From: Hypomesus transpacificus
Taxonomy: Eukaryota > Chordata > Actinopteri > Osmeriformes > Osmeridae
DNA: 64,000 nucleotides
NCBI RefSeq assembly: GCF_021917145.1
Contig: NC_061065.1
Location: 12,521,412-12,585,411 of the forward strand
Direction: 5' to 3'
A program made the position numbers and the translations under genes. Below are positions 10,523-20,089 of this stretch, in pieces (position 1 is the first letter of the stretch; every line of letters starts with the position of its first letter). The notes under the pieces were generated by a model that saw nothing but the letters and a program-made list of their open reading frames with translations, was not told the DNA's origin and did no database searches.

Positions 10523-13250
10523 CAGTCCGTGGGCCGCACCAGCTGTCCTGGTTCGAAAAAAGAATGACAGCTGGCGGTTCTGCGTGGACTATCGACGTCT
10601 CAACGCGGTGACCAAGAAGGACTCTTACCCCCTCCCTCGCATAGATGACGCCCTCGACCATATCACAGGCTCCAGCTGGTTCAGTTCCCTTGATCTGCGT
10701 AGTGGCTACTGGCAGGTGGAGTTGGCCCCTGACGCACGACCAAAGACTGCCTTTACCATTGGACAGGGACTGTGGCAGTTTCGTGTTATGCCGTTTGGAC
10801 TCTGTAATGCACCAGCGACGTTCGAACGGCTGATGGAGAGGGTACTGGCTGAAATACCACGGAGTCGTTGTGTGGTATACCTGGATGACCTGCTGGTGCA
10901 TGCCAGCGACTTTGACCGAGCCCTGGGTAACCTGCAAGAGGTCTTTGAAGCCATTCGTCAGGCTGGGTTGCGGTTGAACCCTGCCAAGTGTCGCCTGCTG
11001 ACAAGAGAAACGCAGTTCTTGGGCCATGTGGTCAGCGCGCACGGGGTAGCTACCGACCCCGCTAAGGTGGCCGCAGTCCAGAATTGGCCACCCCCTGCCA
11101 ACGTCACCGAACTGCGGAGCTTCTTGGGCCTGGCGTCCTATTACCGGCGTTTCGTCCGGGGCTTCGCCACGATTGCCAAACCCCTCCATCGACTGACTGA
11201 CAAGGGACAGCCCTTTGACTGGGACGACGTGTGTGCCGGAGCCTTCACCCAGCTAAAAACTGACCTTACCGAGGCTCCCATTTTGGCCTACCCAGATGCG
11301 GAACAGCCCTTCATCGTGGACACTGATGCCAGCAACGTGGGAGTTGGCGCCGTACTGTCCCAGAGTGTTGGAGGGGTGGAGCGCGCAGTAGCCTACTTTA
11401 GCCGCACTCTGAACCGAGCTGAAAGGAACTACTGTGTGACCCGGCGTGAGCTGCTGGCAGTGGTCCTGGCACTGCGACAATTCCGGCCGTACCTGCATGG
11501 CAGCCATTTCCTTGTGCGCACCGATCGTGCTTCCCTTACCTGGCTGTTGAACTTTAAGAACCCGGAGGGCCAGGTGGCTCGCTGGCTGGAGGCCCTACAG
11601 GAGTATGACTTCGAGATCCAGCATCGACCAGGGCGGTTGCATGCTAATGCTGATGCCCTCTCCCGCCGCCCCTGTGCAGTCTTGGAATGTCGGTATTGCC
11701 AACGACAAGAGGAGCGGGACCAACCACTGACGGTGGCAGCCATTCAGACAGCTGACTGCGAGGGGAGTTCTCCATGGACCTCCGCTCAGCTGCAACAATG
11801 CCAGGAGGCCGATGCAACCTTGGCGGTGGTAATCAACTGGCTGGCGACGGGGCGGCGTCCCGAATGGACAGAAGTGTCTGCCCACGGACCGGAGGTTAAG
11901 GCTTACCAATCACAGTGGGGCAACCTGGAGCTCCATGACGGGCTGGTGCACCGGAGGTGGAAAGCTCCTGGCCGGGGAAGCGACCTCCTACAGCTGCTGG
12001 TACCCCGTGAACTCCGCCAACAGGTCCTTCAGACCGTCCATGGCTCGGTGGGGGCGGGGCACTACGGCATCGCCAAGACCCTCCGCCGCCTCAGGGGCCG
12101 ATTCTATTGGCCAGGTTGTCGACGGGACGTGGAGCTGTATGTGCACTGCTGTGACCTTTGCACTGCTAAGAAAGGGCCAACGCAGCGCTCCCATGCCCCA
12201 TTGCAGCAGTACCTGGTGGGGGCTCCGATGGAGCGAGTAGCGGTGGACATACTTGGGCCCTTTCCAGCGACTGATTCCGGCAACCGCTACGTCCTCGTGG
12301 CCATGGATTATTTCACCAAATGGCCGGAGGCATACGCGGTGCCGGATCAGAGTGCCACCACAACTGCGGAAAGGCTGGTAGAGGAGATGTTTGCCCGCTT
12401 CGGGGTCCCTGCGGAACTCCATAGTGACCAGGGGCGGAACTTCGAGTCCCAGGTCTTTAGCGAGGTCTGCCGACGGCTGGGAGTATCCAAGACGAGGACG
12501 ACACCTCTCCACCCTCAGAGCGATGGGCTGGTGGAGCGGTTCAACCGCACCCTGGCTACCCAGCTCGCCATCCTGACCAGCCAACATCAGCGGGACTGGG
12601 ATCGCCACCTGCCCCTGGTCCTGTGGTCGTACCGGACGGCCGTCCAAGAGTCCAGCCAGTGCACACCAGCTGCCCTCATGTTTGGGCGGGAATTACGGAC
12701 ACCGGTGGACTTGGTTTTCGGGACCCCGCCCGAGCCGGAGATTGCTGGAGGAAAGGAGATGGATTACTACCGGAGGTTGATAGATCGCCTCCAAGTAGTC
12801 CATGAGTACGCTCGTCAGGCCCAGGCTAACTCTGGGGTGCGGCAGAAAAGAGCCTACGACACCCGGTGTCGGAAGCTGACCTTCAAGCCCAGTGACAAGG
12901 TCTGGGTGTATTGCCCTACTCGTAAGAAGGGGGTGTCACCCAAGCTATGCAGTCACTGGCAGGGGCCCAGTGAAGTTATGGAACGGGTTTCTGAGGTGGT
13001 GTATCGGGTGCGCATGCCTGGTCGGGGGCGTGTGGTGGTGCTGCACCAGGACAGACTATCACCATATCGCCCGCTTGCTCCAGAGACGGGTGGAGCAGAG
13101 AACGACACCAGCGGCACCATTCCCACTGGACAATGTAACCCCCCCCCTATGGCACCTTCTACCAGTCCCAGGAGGCCAACTCGGCGGCGGTTACGGCCAG
13201 GACACTTAAGAGACTACCTGTTGGGTGATGGGGTTGTCGGGGACGACTGA
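10509..13250 (+). CDS. Reverse transcriptase-RNase H-integrase (gypsy element)
   Basis: The frame spans 913 codons, and its first codon in the track is TTG, so its true N-terminus is supplied by the preceding frame. RT shows FCVDYRRLNAVT near residue 30 and the catalytic YLDD at residues 124-127. RNase H begins near residue 270 (DTDASNVGVGA). Integrase has an HHCC zinc module (residues about 510-552, ending HCCDLC). The D,D-35-E core has acidic residues near 580 (VDILGP), 640 (SDQGRN) and 676 (VERFNR). A GPY/F-type segment (SHWQGPSEVMERV) lies near residue 820. No internal stop occurs. The frame offset from protease at about 10509-10522 looks like a one-base difference; it is either a lesion in this copy or a sequence error. 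I do not see a chromodomain. Confidence 0.95.
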   Translation: MSPLDSPWAAPAVLVRKKNDSWRFCVDYRRLNAVTKKDSYPLPRIDDALDHITGSSWFSSLDLRSGYWQVELAPDARPKTAFTIGQGLWQFRVMPFGLCNAPATFERLMERVLAEIPRSRCVVYLDDLLVHASDFDRALGNLQEVFEAIRQAGLRLNPAKCRLLTRETQFLGHVVSAHGVATDPAKVAAVQNWPPPANVTELRSFLGLASYYRRFVRGFATIAKPLHRLTDKGQPFDWDDVCAGAFTQLKTDLTEAPILAYPDAEQPFIVDTDASNVGVGAVLSQSVGGVERAVAYFSRTLNRAERNYCVTRRELLAVVLALRQFRPYLHGSHFLVRTDRASLTWLLNFKNPEGQVARWLEALQEYDFEIQHRPGRLHANADALSRRPCAVLECRYCQRQEERDQPLTVAAIQTADCEGSSPWTSAQLQQCQEADATLAVVINWLATGRRPEWTEVSAHGPEVKAYQSQWGNLELHDGLVHRRWKAPGRGSDLLQLLVPRELRQQVLQTVHGSVGAGHYGIAKTLRRLRGRFYWPGCRRDVELYVHCCDLCTAKKGPTQRSHAPLQQYLVGAPMERVAVDILGPFPATDSGNRYVLVAMDYFTKWPEAYAVPDQSATTTAERLVEEMFARFGVPAELHSDQGRNFESQVFSEVCRRLGVSKTRTTPLHPQSDGLVERFNRTLATQLAILTSQHQRDWDRHLPLVLWSYRTAVQESSQCTPAALMFGRELRTPVDLVFGTPPEPEIAGGKEMDYYRRLIDRLQVVHEYARQAQANSGVRQKRAYDTRCRKLTFKPSDKVWVYCPTRKKGVSPKLCSHWQGPSEVMERVSEVVYRVRMPGRGRVVVLHQDRLSPYRPLAPETGGAENDTSGTIPTGQCNPPPMAPSTSPRRPTRRRLRPGHLRDYLLGDGVVGDD

Positions 13251-13256
13251 CCCCTC

Positions 13257-13268
13257 AGGTGGGGGCTA
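13257..13268 (+). promoter_or_regulatory. Polypurine tract
   Basis: A purine-rich stretch (AGGTGGGGGCTA) ends directly at the 3' LTR start. This is the expected plus-strand primer position. Confidence 0.75.
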
Positions 13269-13640
13269 TGTAGCGACCCACGGATTGGTCGCGTGTTAAC
13301 TCGCGCTGTTGGCGCAAAGGATTGTGGGTGGCGCAATTCACATACTTGTTTCATGTTTGGTTAATGTTGTATGCATGTTTGAGCTGAGTGTTGTTGTTCT
13401 GTCAATTAGGTTTGTCAGTGGATGATGTATGGATATTAGTAACTATAAGTTATCGTTGTTGCCATAACTGTGAATTGTATGTGAGTTAATGACTTGTTGT
13501 TGGCATTCACATGTGATTGGTGGTGTAGTAATAAAACCTGTAGTCGAGCGGTGTATGGGACACAGGATAAAAAGGTCTTCTTCTCTGCGTCCGATTATTA
13601 CGCATCCACTCCAATATAGACCCCTAGCACCATCGTTACA
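13269..13640 (+). repeat. 3' LTR of the gypsy element
   Basis: A 372-bp copy of 8293-8664 differs by one base (CTAGCACC instead of CTAGCGCC near the end). The 4-bp target copy ATAT follows. Confidence 0.97.
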
Positions 13641-13644
13641 ATAT

Positions 13645-16600
13645 ATTGTAGAAAATCTGTCCTAACCCGTTGAAGAGGGTTAAAAAGCATGCCTGGTATC
13701 AGTGATTGGGCCTCCTTTAAAAAGGCCAGGCCCGATACGACCAGCATGGTTTCAAAGGGTGGGGTCCACATTGCAGAAGCCTCAAAGCATGGAATGTCTG
13801 CCCACACAGTATGCAAAATGTGGACATCCTGCTAAGGAAACGTGACTGTGTACAAGTGTACATGTGACTCACATCCTTTTTGGGATACGTAAACTCTAAA
13901 TGCTAAGGTTATCCGTTTCCGTATTTGCCTAAAACTGGAGAAATCAGTACTAGTCTATTACAAACTCATTCCTTTACATAATGTACCAGGCAAGTGAAAA
14001 CAATGATAAGTTGTAAAGAATTGTTTAAGAAGAATGAAACTAGGATACTGACAAATGAAACTATTGAACAGTCATTTGTATGTTTTGGGAAATGGTCTTG
14101 GGAGCAAATAAAAGTGTTAAGACACTTCAGGATAACTAGAGTAGCCTAACCATGCCTCATACCAGTGTTGGACATTATAGCTCACTCCTCCATGTCTGCT
14201 TCAGTACCCAGCTGAAGACAGTGACGTGGTATCAAGTTTAGTTTTAATCAGACTTTCCGTCTGGAATGAACAGGCTACGTTTTTCCATCCACACAGCCAC
14301 TAATAGGAGATTTGCAAGGAAGTTGTCTTTTTTCCCTATTGCTGGTAACTACCTTCTGTATGGTAAAATGACGGAAAATCAAAGAGTTGTAGATAGCCAA
14401 TCACATGATTATTGCCAGTGTTGGCCTTTGGGAAATAGCTTCATCATGTGACATTATGAGCTCATTGGAAGTGAATGACCCTAGTCTTTGCTGACTCAAA
14501 CTATTATGTTGTGACATCATCATGTTTGCCTCACATTGACAGCACAAGGCCCATGTTTTGAGAACATGTTACCATGGATACAGGAATCTCAAGTCTAAAG
14601 TTAGAATTTATTTTGATTATATTTGATAAGCATGACTTTATAAAGAATAAAGATCCATTTAAATTTGCCAAGAATGGGGCAGAGAGGCAGAAATGATATT
14701 TTTAGGCAAGTGATGTTCAACTTTGTTAACTAACAAAGTTTTTATTCCCTGAATTTGCATCACATACTTTACTCATTTCCTAAATTAGCTTTACCTTAAA
14801 TTTGTACTCATTGACCAGTTATATTTAAAAGTTATATTTAAGAATATAATCCTCACCTACTAGCTAAACTAGTTCTTTGTTCCTGAGGGCAGATAACATA
14901 TTTGGGTGAAAATGTAAAAGTGTAAAGCCTAGAACAGTAAGCATTTCAGTAAAATTCAATAATGTTTACGTAATAACTCTTAAAATTGCACTATGAATTT
15001 GGACATATTGTTATTTTATTTTTGAGCAATAAAAGACGCAGACTTGACCTAGAGCACCTCCAAGAAGTTCCCAATGTTCCTTTTAAAACACAGCTCATCA
15101 ACATTGCAAGCTACCTTGTAGGGTTGTGAGAAAAACGCTTCTGCCTTCAATCCCAAATTGAAGTTCTGAATGTCCAACTGTCAATTTCACTGCATTGCAA
15201 TGTATCCAATGTACGTGGTAAGCACGTTCTCTCTTGAGACAGGTGCATCAGCTTGTGGAAACACACCCAGTGATAAAGCTTCTCCATATCAAAGCTCTAT
15301 TTCCAATTAGTTACACTTGCAACTCTACACTGACTAAACAATCCAGCACCAAACACCAAATACACTTAAGTGATGTCTTTAAATCACATGAGTTTACCGA
15401 CACCCTCCCTAAGCAAAACAAGCCGTGCATTGTCTCTTCCACCTTATAGCTTGCTGTTGGTAGAGTAAAATACAACGCCAAAGGCAATCCTTGCTAAATT
15501 TACCAGACAATTGACATAATCCTCACACCCATTTGTTCCACTTACAATACAAGAACATCAACTCCCTCCTCGTGCTGATTAAATGCACGCGTAGGAAAGA
15601 TAGACTATTTTAGCAAGAAGTATTGTGGGTAACACCGAACTGCCTAAATTTAGTATGAGTAATTTAGTGAATGGAGTTTAGCGTACTTTGTAGCCTACAT
15701 TATGGAAATACTAGCCTCCTTTGCAGATGTCGTTGCAGATGTCGTCTTCTAATGTAAAAATTAAAAAGAACGAAAAATATATATTTGATCCAAACTGCTT
15801 CGCAAAGGGGAATTTTGTTTGATGGAAGAACAAAAAATGCTTACTGCTCTAGAACTGTCCAGTTTGGCCAATACAAACAAGAAAACGACTGCGAAATTGA
15901 ATTTTTAGCAGTTCTAAAACTGTATAAGTCTTACCTTGTTAGTCGAAAAAACACGTCCGAAATGTTGAGAAACAGCTTTAGTTCGTCACTGTGCGCACAC
16001 CACTAGGAATGAACAGACGAAAAACTTTGTCTCGGCATTTTCTGTGCCACTCTCTTCACGTCCAGTTCAAGCGCTGCTGGATTGTTGGGCGTGACAGAAA
16101 TCTGTGATGATTAAATACGCCCCGTGCCTTGGCAACACATGTGCACTTAATCCAATCCAAAATAACAAATTGTCAATACATCGACCATATTCTTTCCCAA
16201 ACTTTTCCATCAGTGTACAGTCAAGTGACACATTTTATAACTACAGTGAGATCCGTTTATTGATTCGTGCATTTTCAAATCCTCACATCGCGCAAATGAG
16301 AACAGGCATTTCAAAACAAGCTCATTGTGTGTACCAATGCAGGCCATAACCTTCATACCAGTCATGCCATGCATGTTTTTCACCTTTTTTATCAACACCT
16401 TTTTGGGAACTGCTACCCAACCCAATATTAAAATGCCGTCCATTCACATCCACCTTTGTCCACTTTTATGAGACTCTAGTGGGTCATATTCCATTGGTCG
16501 CCGTAGTAAATGTTTTTTTATGGCCTCAGGATTTAAGATTTGTGAATAGTAGAACATTTTCTTTATTTCTCTTTGCTACATAGTTATTTTATGTACATGA

Positions 16601-16702
16601 CTTTGTGAATTTCACAATAACATACAACATTGGACTGTATAAAAAAATGTCTGCCACTTTGATTCAATTTAAACTGATTTTGACACCACATGTAAGTGCA
16701 CT
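13645..16702. other. AT-rich intergenic DNA, nothing recognised
   Basis: There are only short open frames without family resemblance, and no tRNA, rRNA or clear repeat. The sequence is continuous host DNA between the gypsy insertion and the solo LTR. Confidence 0.5.
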
Positions 16703-17142
16703 TGTGACAATCAAGTCCCCCTGTCTCAGATCAGCATCACCAGAGTACTAAGAGGGCACGCCCTCTTCACACCTGCAAACAATGAAACCAATCAATCCAC
16801 TCCCTTCTGCTCTATATTTAAGCCAGTCACTCCCTTCACTCAGTGCTGAGTCTTGTTAACATTAGAGTGACATTTCTATGCACTATACAGATAGACCCTG
16901 TGAAACACTGACCTTGTTTTTGCCCCTGACCTTGTATCTGCTCCACCTGAACGATGCCTACGCGCCGTGATCCTGTGGAACCTGACCAAGCCTGGCCTTC
17001 ATTGCCCAGTCCGCCCCTGTTTGACATACGCCTGTGACCTGATTACCCATTTCCTCTCTGGCTCTGATAACTGTGTATGACCCCTGCTTGTCTGACCACG
17101 CCTCAATAAACCTGCACTTGTCTTGGCAGTCTGTCCGTTACA
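16703..17142 (+). mobile_element. Probable solo LTR (older insertion)
   Basis: The 440-bp block starts TGTGACAATC and ends GTCCGTTACA. It contains a TATA box (CTATATTTAAG at about 16812) followed about 290 bases later by a poly(A) signal (CAATAAACC at 17103), a spacing typical of an LTR. The flanks are GCACT and GTACT, a 5-bp duplication with one mismatch. It is richer in GC than its surroundings. The end motif CGTTACA resembles that of the nearby gypsy element, but the body is different, so it is a different family. No internal domain lies next to it. Confidence 0.6.
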
Positions 17143-17858
17143 GTACTGACTGACTCATGTTCACTATGCACTGAGGCTCACACCTGCATCCTACACTGAT
17201 GACTGGCCTCACACCTGCTTCAAGTCTTCCATTGCTCCTATAGGGTGACATATTGGAGCTTAATTTCAATTTCAACATGGCCGACACAATAAGACTGAAT
17301 TACACATACGGTACCACTGTACTGGTGGACTTTGTCTCCCCTTTGTTATTGATCTGTTAAGGAATGGATGGGAAGTACACGTGTTTACAAAGGAATTAAT
17401 CAGTTTGACAAAAACACGACCAGCATTAGCATTCTCAACTCTCAACTAAAGTATTTTATAGCGACATGTACTATTTGTGGGTGGACGTGATATGTCCTGC
17501 ATCTTCCGACATGTTTATACTAGTATTAGGCAAATTACTTATGTAATTCCACCCCTGAATCTTTGACATGATAGGAAAGGTTAGAATATGTTCTCTTTTT
17601 ATGTGACAAATGAGGTAAAAGAAAAGAAACATCTCAATGGAAAGTTGCAAGGACGGAAGCATGTTGTTTGTACCAAGTGTATACGATGCCTTGCAAAAAT
17701 ATTCAAACCCTATCAAACCATAAGTTTGAAAAGGGAAAATTATTTTGAAGACCCTTTTTAAAGGTCATAAACAAACAGAGAGTCTTTTTGAAAGGAGAGC
17801 TGTCAGAAACAGATCAAGAGATCAGTGTGGGAGTAAACAGTGGGAGGAAGATTCAGTG

Positions 17859-17914
<56 letters not shown>

Positions 17915-19453
17915 CGTGCGTGCGTGTGTGTGCTTGCATGCAAGCATGTGTGTGTGCCAGAGACAAAAAGCTCATTCATGTTTACTCACAGATGCAGTCC
18001 ACAATCAATGGCACAGTTGTACCAAAGTTCTATCGTGAGGTTTGGAGTGGAGGGTAAAAAAATTAAAAAGTTGTGTTGAAATGGGAGACAATATAATTTT
18101 ACTCGAAAATGCGATCACATTTCTCAAGAAGAAAGATGATCCATAATTTACAATAATACTACAAGCCCTTCGCTAACTTGTTTTGTAAGTTTGTGAGTAA
18201 ATGTCAAACATGGTCGGTTAAAAACCTTGAAGTGAAGGATTTTGATTTACATTGAAATCTTCACTGACATATTGTTGTTTAATAGAAGTCTACCTTGCTA
18301 CACTTTGTGTTCACCATATATAGCCAGTGAAAACAATGATACAACAATAAGTTAAACAAGAAACTTGGTTCAGAAACTTTGTATTTTCTTACACAATTTA
18401 TAATAGTTTGTTGGTGAAAAAACACAGCACTTTGCACATGCTGTCTGTTTTGCCACCACAAGTTGGCAGTATTGTCTGCATGTAGTGACAGAAAAAGGCA
18501 TGACACAGAAGTATTGTATGCTCGTTATTTCACATTTAGTTAAAAGGGTTGTTCAGAAAAAGATCAGCAGTAGTGCATTAACGCAAGCAAAACCAGAACT
18601 CTTCCTAATATGAAGAAATCCCCACATTTGTTTCAACAGTTTTCCTTCAAAGCACAATAGAGAAAATAATTGCCCGCTAACTTCTTTCAAGACTGTCATT
18701 TCCTGAGATTTTTATTGACTGTTTGAACCATGTCATAAAGATGCATACATAGGCATAACTACAGTGGTTTATTGTCCAAGTTAGATTAGCTTTCACTGCT
18801 TGCTTAAGCAATCACGTGAGATACCTCCCAAAGTGACCTATAAAATGAACTGACAACATGTTCATCTATATAGCCACCATGTTCACTGTCACTGGAAGTG
18901 TTACAGTATAACTGTTGGCAACCAAAGGTTTTGTGTTTTTGTGTGTGTTTAAAATAAAAAATGTCCTGCATGAATCATGAGTCACAGTTACCTCCAGCCT
19001 GATGCAATGATATCCCAGTACAATAGTGTACGTTAGCCTGTATTGTCAGCACAAAATAACCAACTGGTGCTTTCACAATAAGGTTTTACTGACAAGTGTT
19101 AGTCATAAACATTTGTCACACACACAGCTCTGTCTCATAGTTGAGTGTCTGGAACTTTGTGACACACACAGTTTCTGTGTCTGTCCCACACTATGTGACA
19201 TCACAGCTGTTCTCAAATACCATGAGTCAAGTGAAGAAAAGTCTAATATATTCCTGTTTCTCTAATTTCTCGGAAAATAAGGGCTTCAAGTAGAAGCACT
19301 CACGATACATTTCTACTTATAGTAGCCTAAGAACATAGGTTTACATTAGCGTCCTTCGACAAATCGAGATTTTGTTCATATATACAGGTTGGTGCTTAAA
19401 AAGTACCTTAAAATGAAATCCCATCTGCTAGAATTTCCACCGAGCCTAAAGTC
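17143..19453. other. Intergenic region downstream of the Borg-like gene
   Basis: No coding exon is recognised. It contains the (TG)n array at 17865-17930 and probably the 3' untranslated region of the minus-strand gene at 19454. Confidence 0.5.
17865..17930. repeat. (TG)n microsatellite with CGTG interruptions
   Basis: More than 20 TG units are followed by three CGTG steps and more TG. This is a likely length-polymorphic site. Confidence 0.96.
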
Positions 19454-20077
19454 TCACTGGTGGAGCCTGTCCATCACATGTAGCACATCCTCCAGAATGG
19501 AAGGCCCCAAGTCAAGGTCCAAGGCAAAGCATGGATCTTCTTCCACTACGGGGGCCTCCACCAGGGAACATGGGATGTGGGTGGAGCCCCCATCCAATTT
19601 TGAAACCCCCAGCTGCATTGTCAAACCTGCATTTCTCCCTTCCTGCTGTGCTGGCATGGACTGCTCTTGTCCATGATCATCACATTCCACCACCTCGATG
19701 GTATCGAGCAAAGGCAGAGAATGGCACTTTTTGTGTTTGCGACCTTGGGAGAGGGAACTGGGCTTGGTTATGGCCTGTGCCTTCCTCTCCTCCGGACTCA
19801 GGAGCCGAGGGGGCTTGGGGGGAGGTGGGGGGGACCCGTTGGGGGTGGCGGTCTGGAAGAGGTCCTGGTGGCTCTGGGAGCTGCGGAGGATTAGGCTGCC
19901 GCTCCTCTGGAGAGCCGAGAGGTCACCGATAGCCTCACCCCTGGCGTCCAGACCGATGTGAGAGAGGTGGCGGAAGTCGCCCAATGGCAGGCTGATCATG
20001 TTGACGGACAGGCGCTTCTGCTTGCGGGTCGAACGCAAGGTGGCAGACTTGAAGTACATGGCGGTCTTCAGAGGCAT
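19454..20077 (-). CDS. Borg/CDC42-effector family protein, probable C15orf62 orthologue
   Basis: The 207-residue protein is in one exon. I chose ATG 20077 because MPLKTAMYFKSA matches the conserved Borg start (MPxKTPxYLKxx); three upstream codons in frame begin with GTG. Residues about 29-41 form a CRIB-like motif, ISLPLGDFRHLSHIG, which in this family binds GTP-loaded CDC42. A proline-rich segment, PPPPPKPPRLLSPEERK, follows near residue 85. The C-terminus carries the family's BD3-type block, LDLDLGPSILEDVLHVMD. Borg proteins link CDC42 to septin and actin organisation at the cell cortex. The neighbours GCHFR and RMDN3 suit C15orf62, which in human keeps the PPKPPRL and C-terminal blocks but, as I recall it, not a full CRIB. 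CDC42EP2 or CDC42EP3 are the alternatives by sequence. Confidence 0.85.
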   Translation of the reverse strand: MPLKTAMYFKSATLRSTRKQKRLSVNMISLPLGDFRHLSHIGLDARGEAIGDLSALQRSGSLILRSSQSHQDLFQTATPNGSPPPPPKPPRLLSPEERKAQAITKPSSLSQGRKHKKCHSLPLLDTIEVVECDDHGQEQSMPAQQEGRNAGLTMQLGVSKLDGGSTHIPCSLVEAPVVEEDPCFALDLDLGPSILEDVLHVMDRLHQ

Positions 20078-20089
20078 CTTGGACACTGT

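Larger units (their letters stand above)
8293..13640 (+). mobile_element. Ty3/gypsy LTR retrotransposon, nearly intact, very recent
   Basis: The element is 5,348 bp. It has two 372-bp LTRs, a primer-binding site, gag, protease, reverse transcriptase, RNase H, integrase and a polypurine tract. It is flanked by a 4-bp duplication, ATAT at 8289-8292 and 13641-13644. The domain order PR-RT-RH-IN is the Ty3/gypsy order. The integrase ends in a GPY/F-type module, and no envelope gene is present. The LTRs differ at one position (G in the 5' copy, A in the 3' copy, near the LTR end), so insertion is recent. The coding part is higher in GC than the host flanks. The reading frame changes twice, once between gag and protease and once at the start of RT. 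Confidence 0.97.

Noticed and set aside
17745-18079. Open frames with repeated CVCV text
   Set aside because: They are translations of the (TG)n microsatellite.
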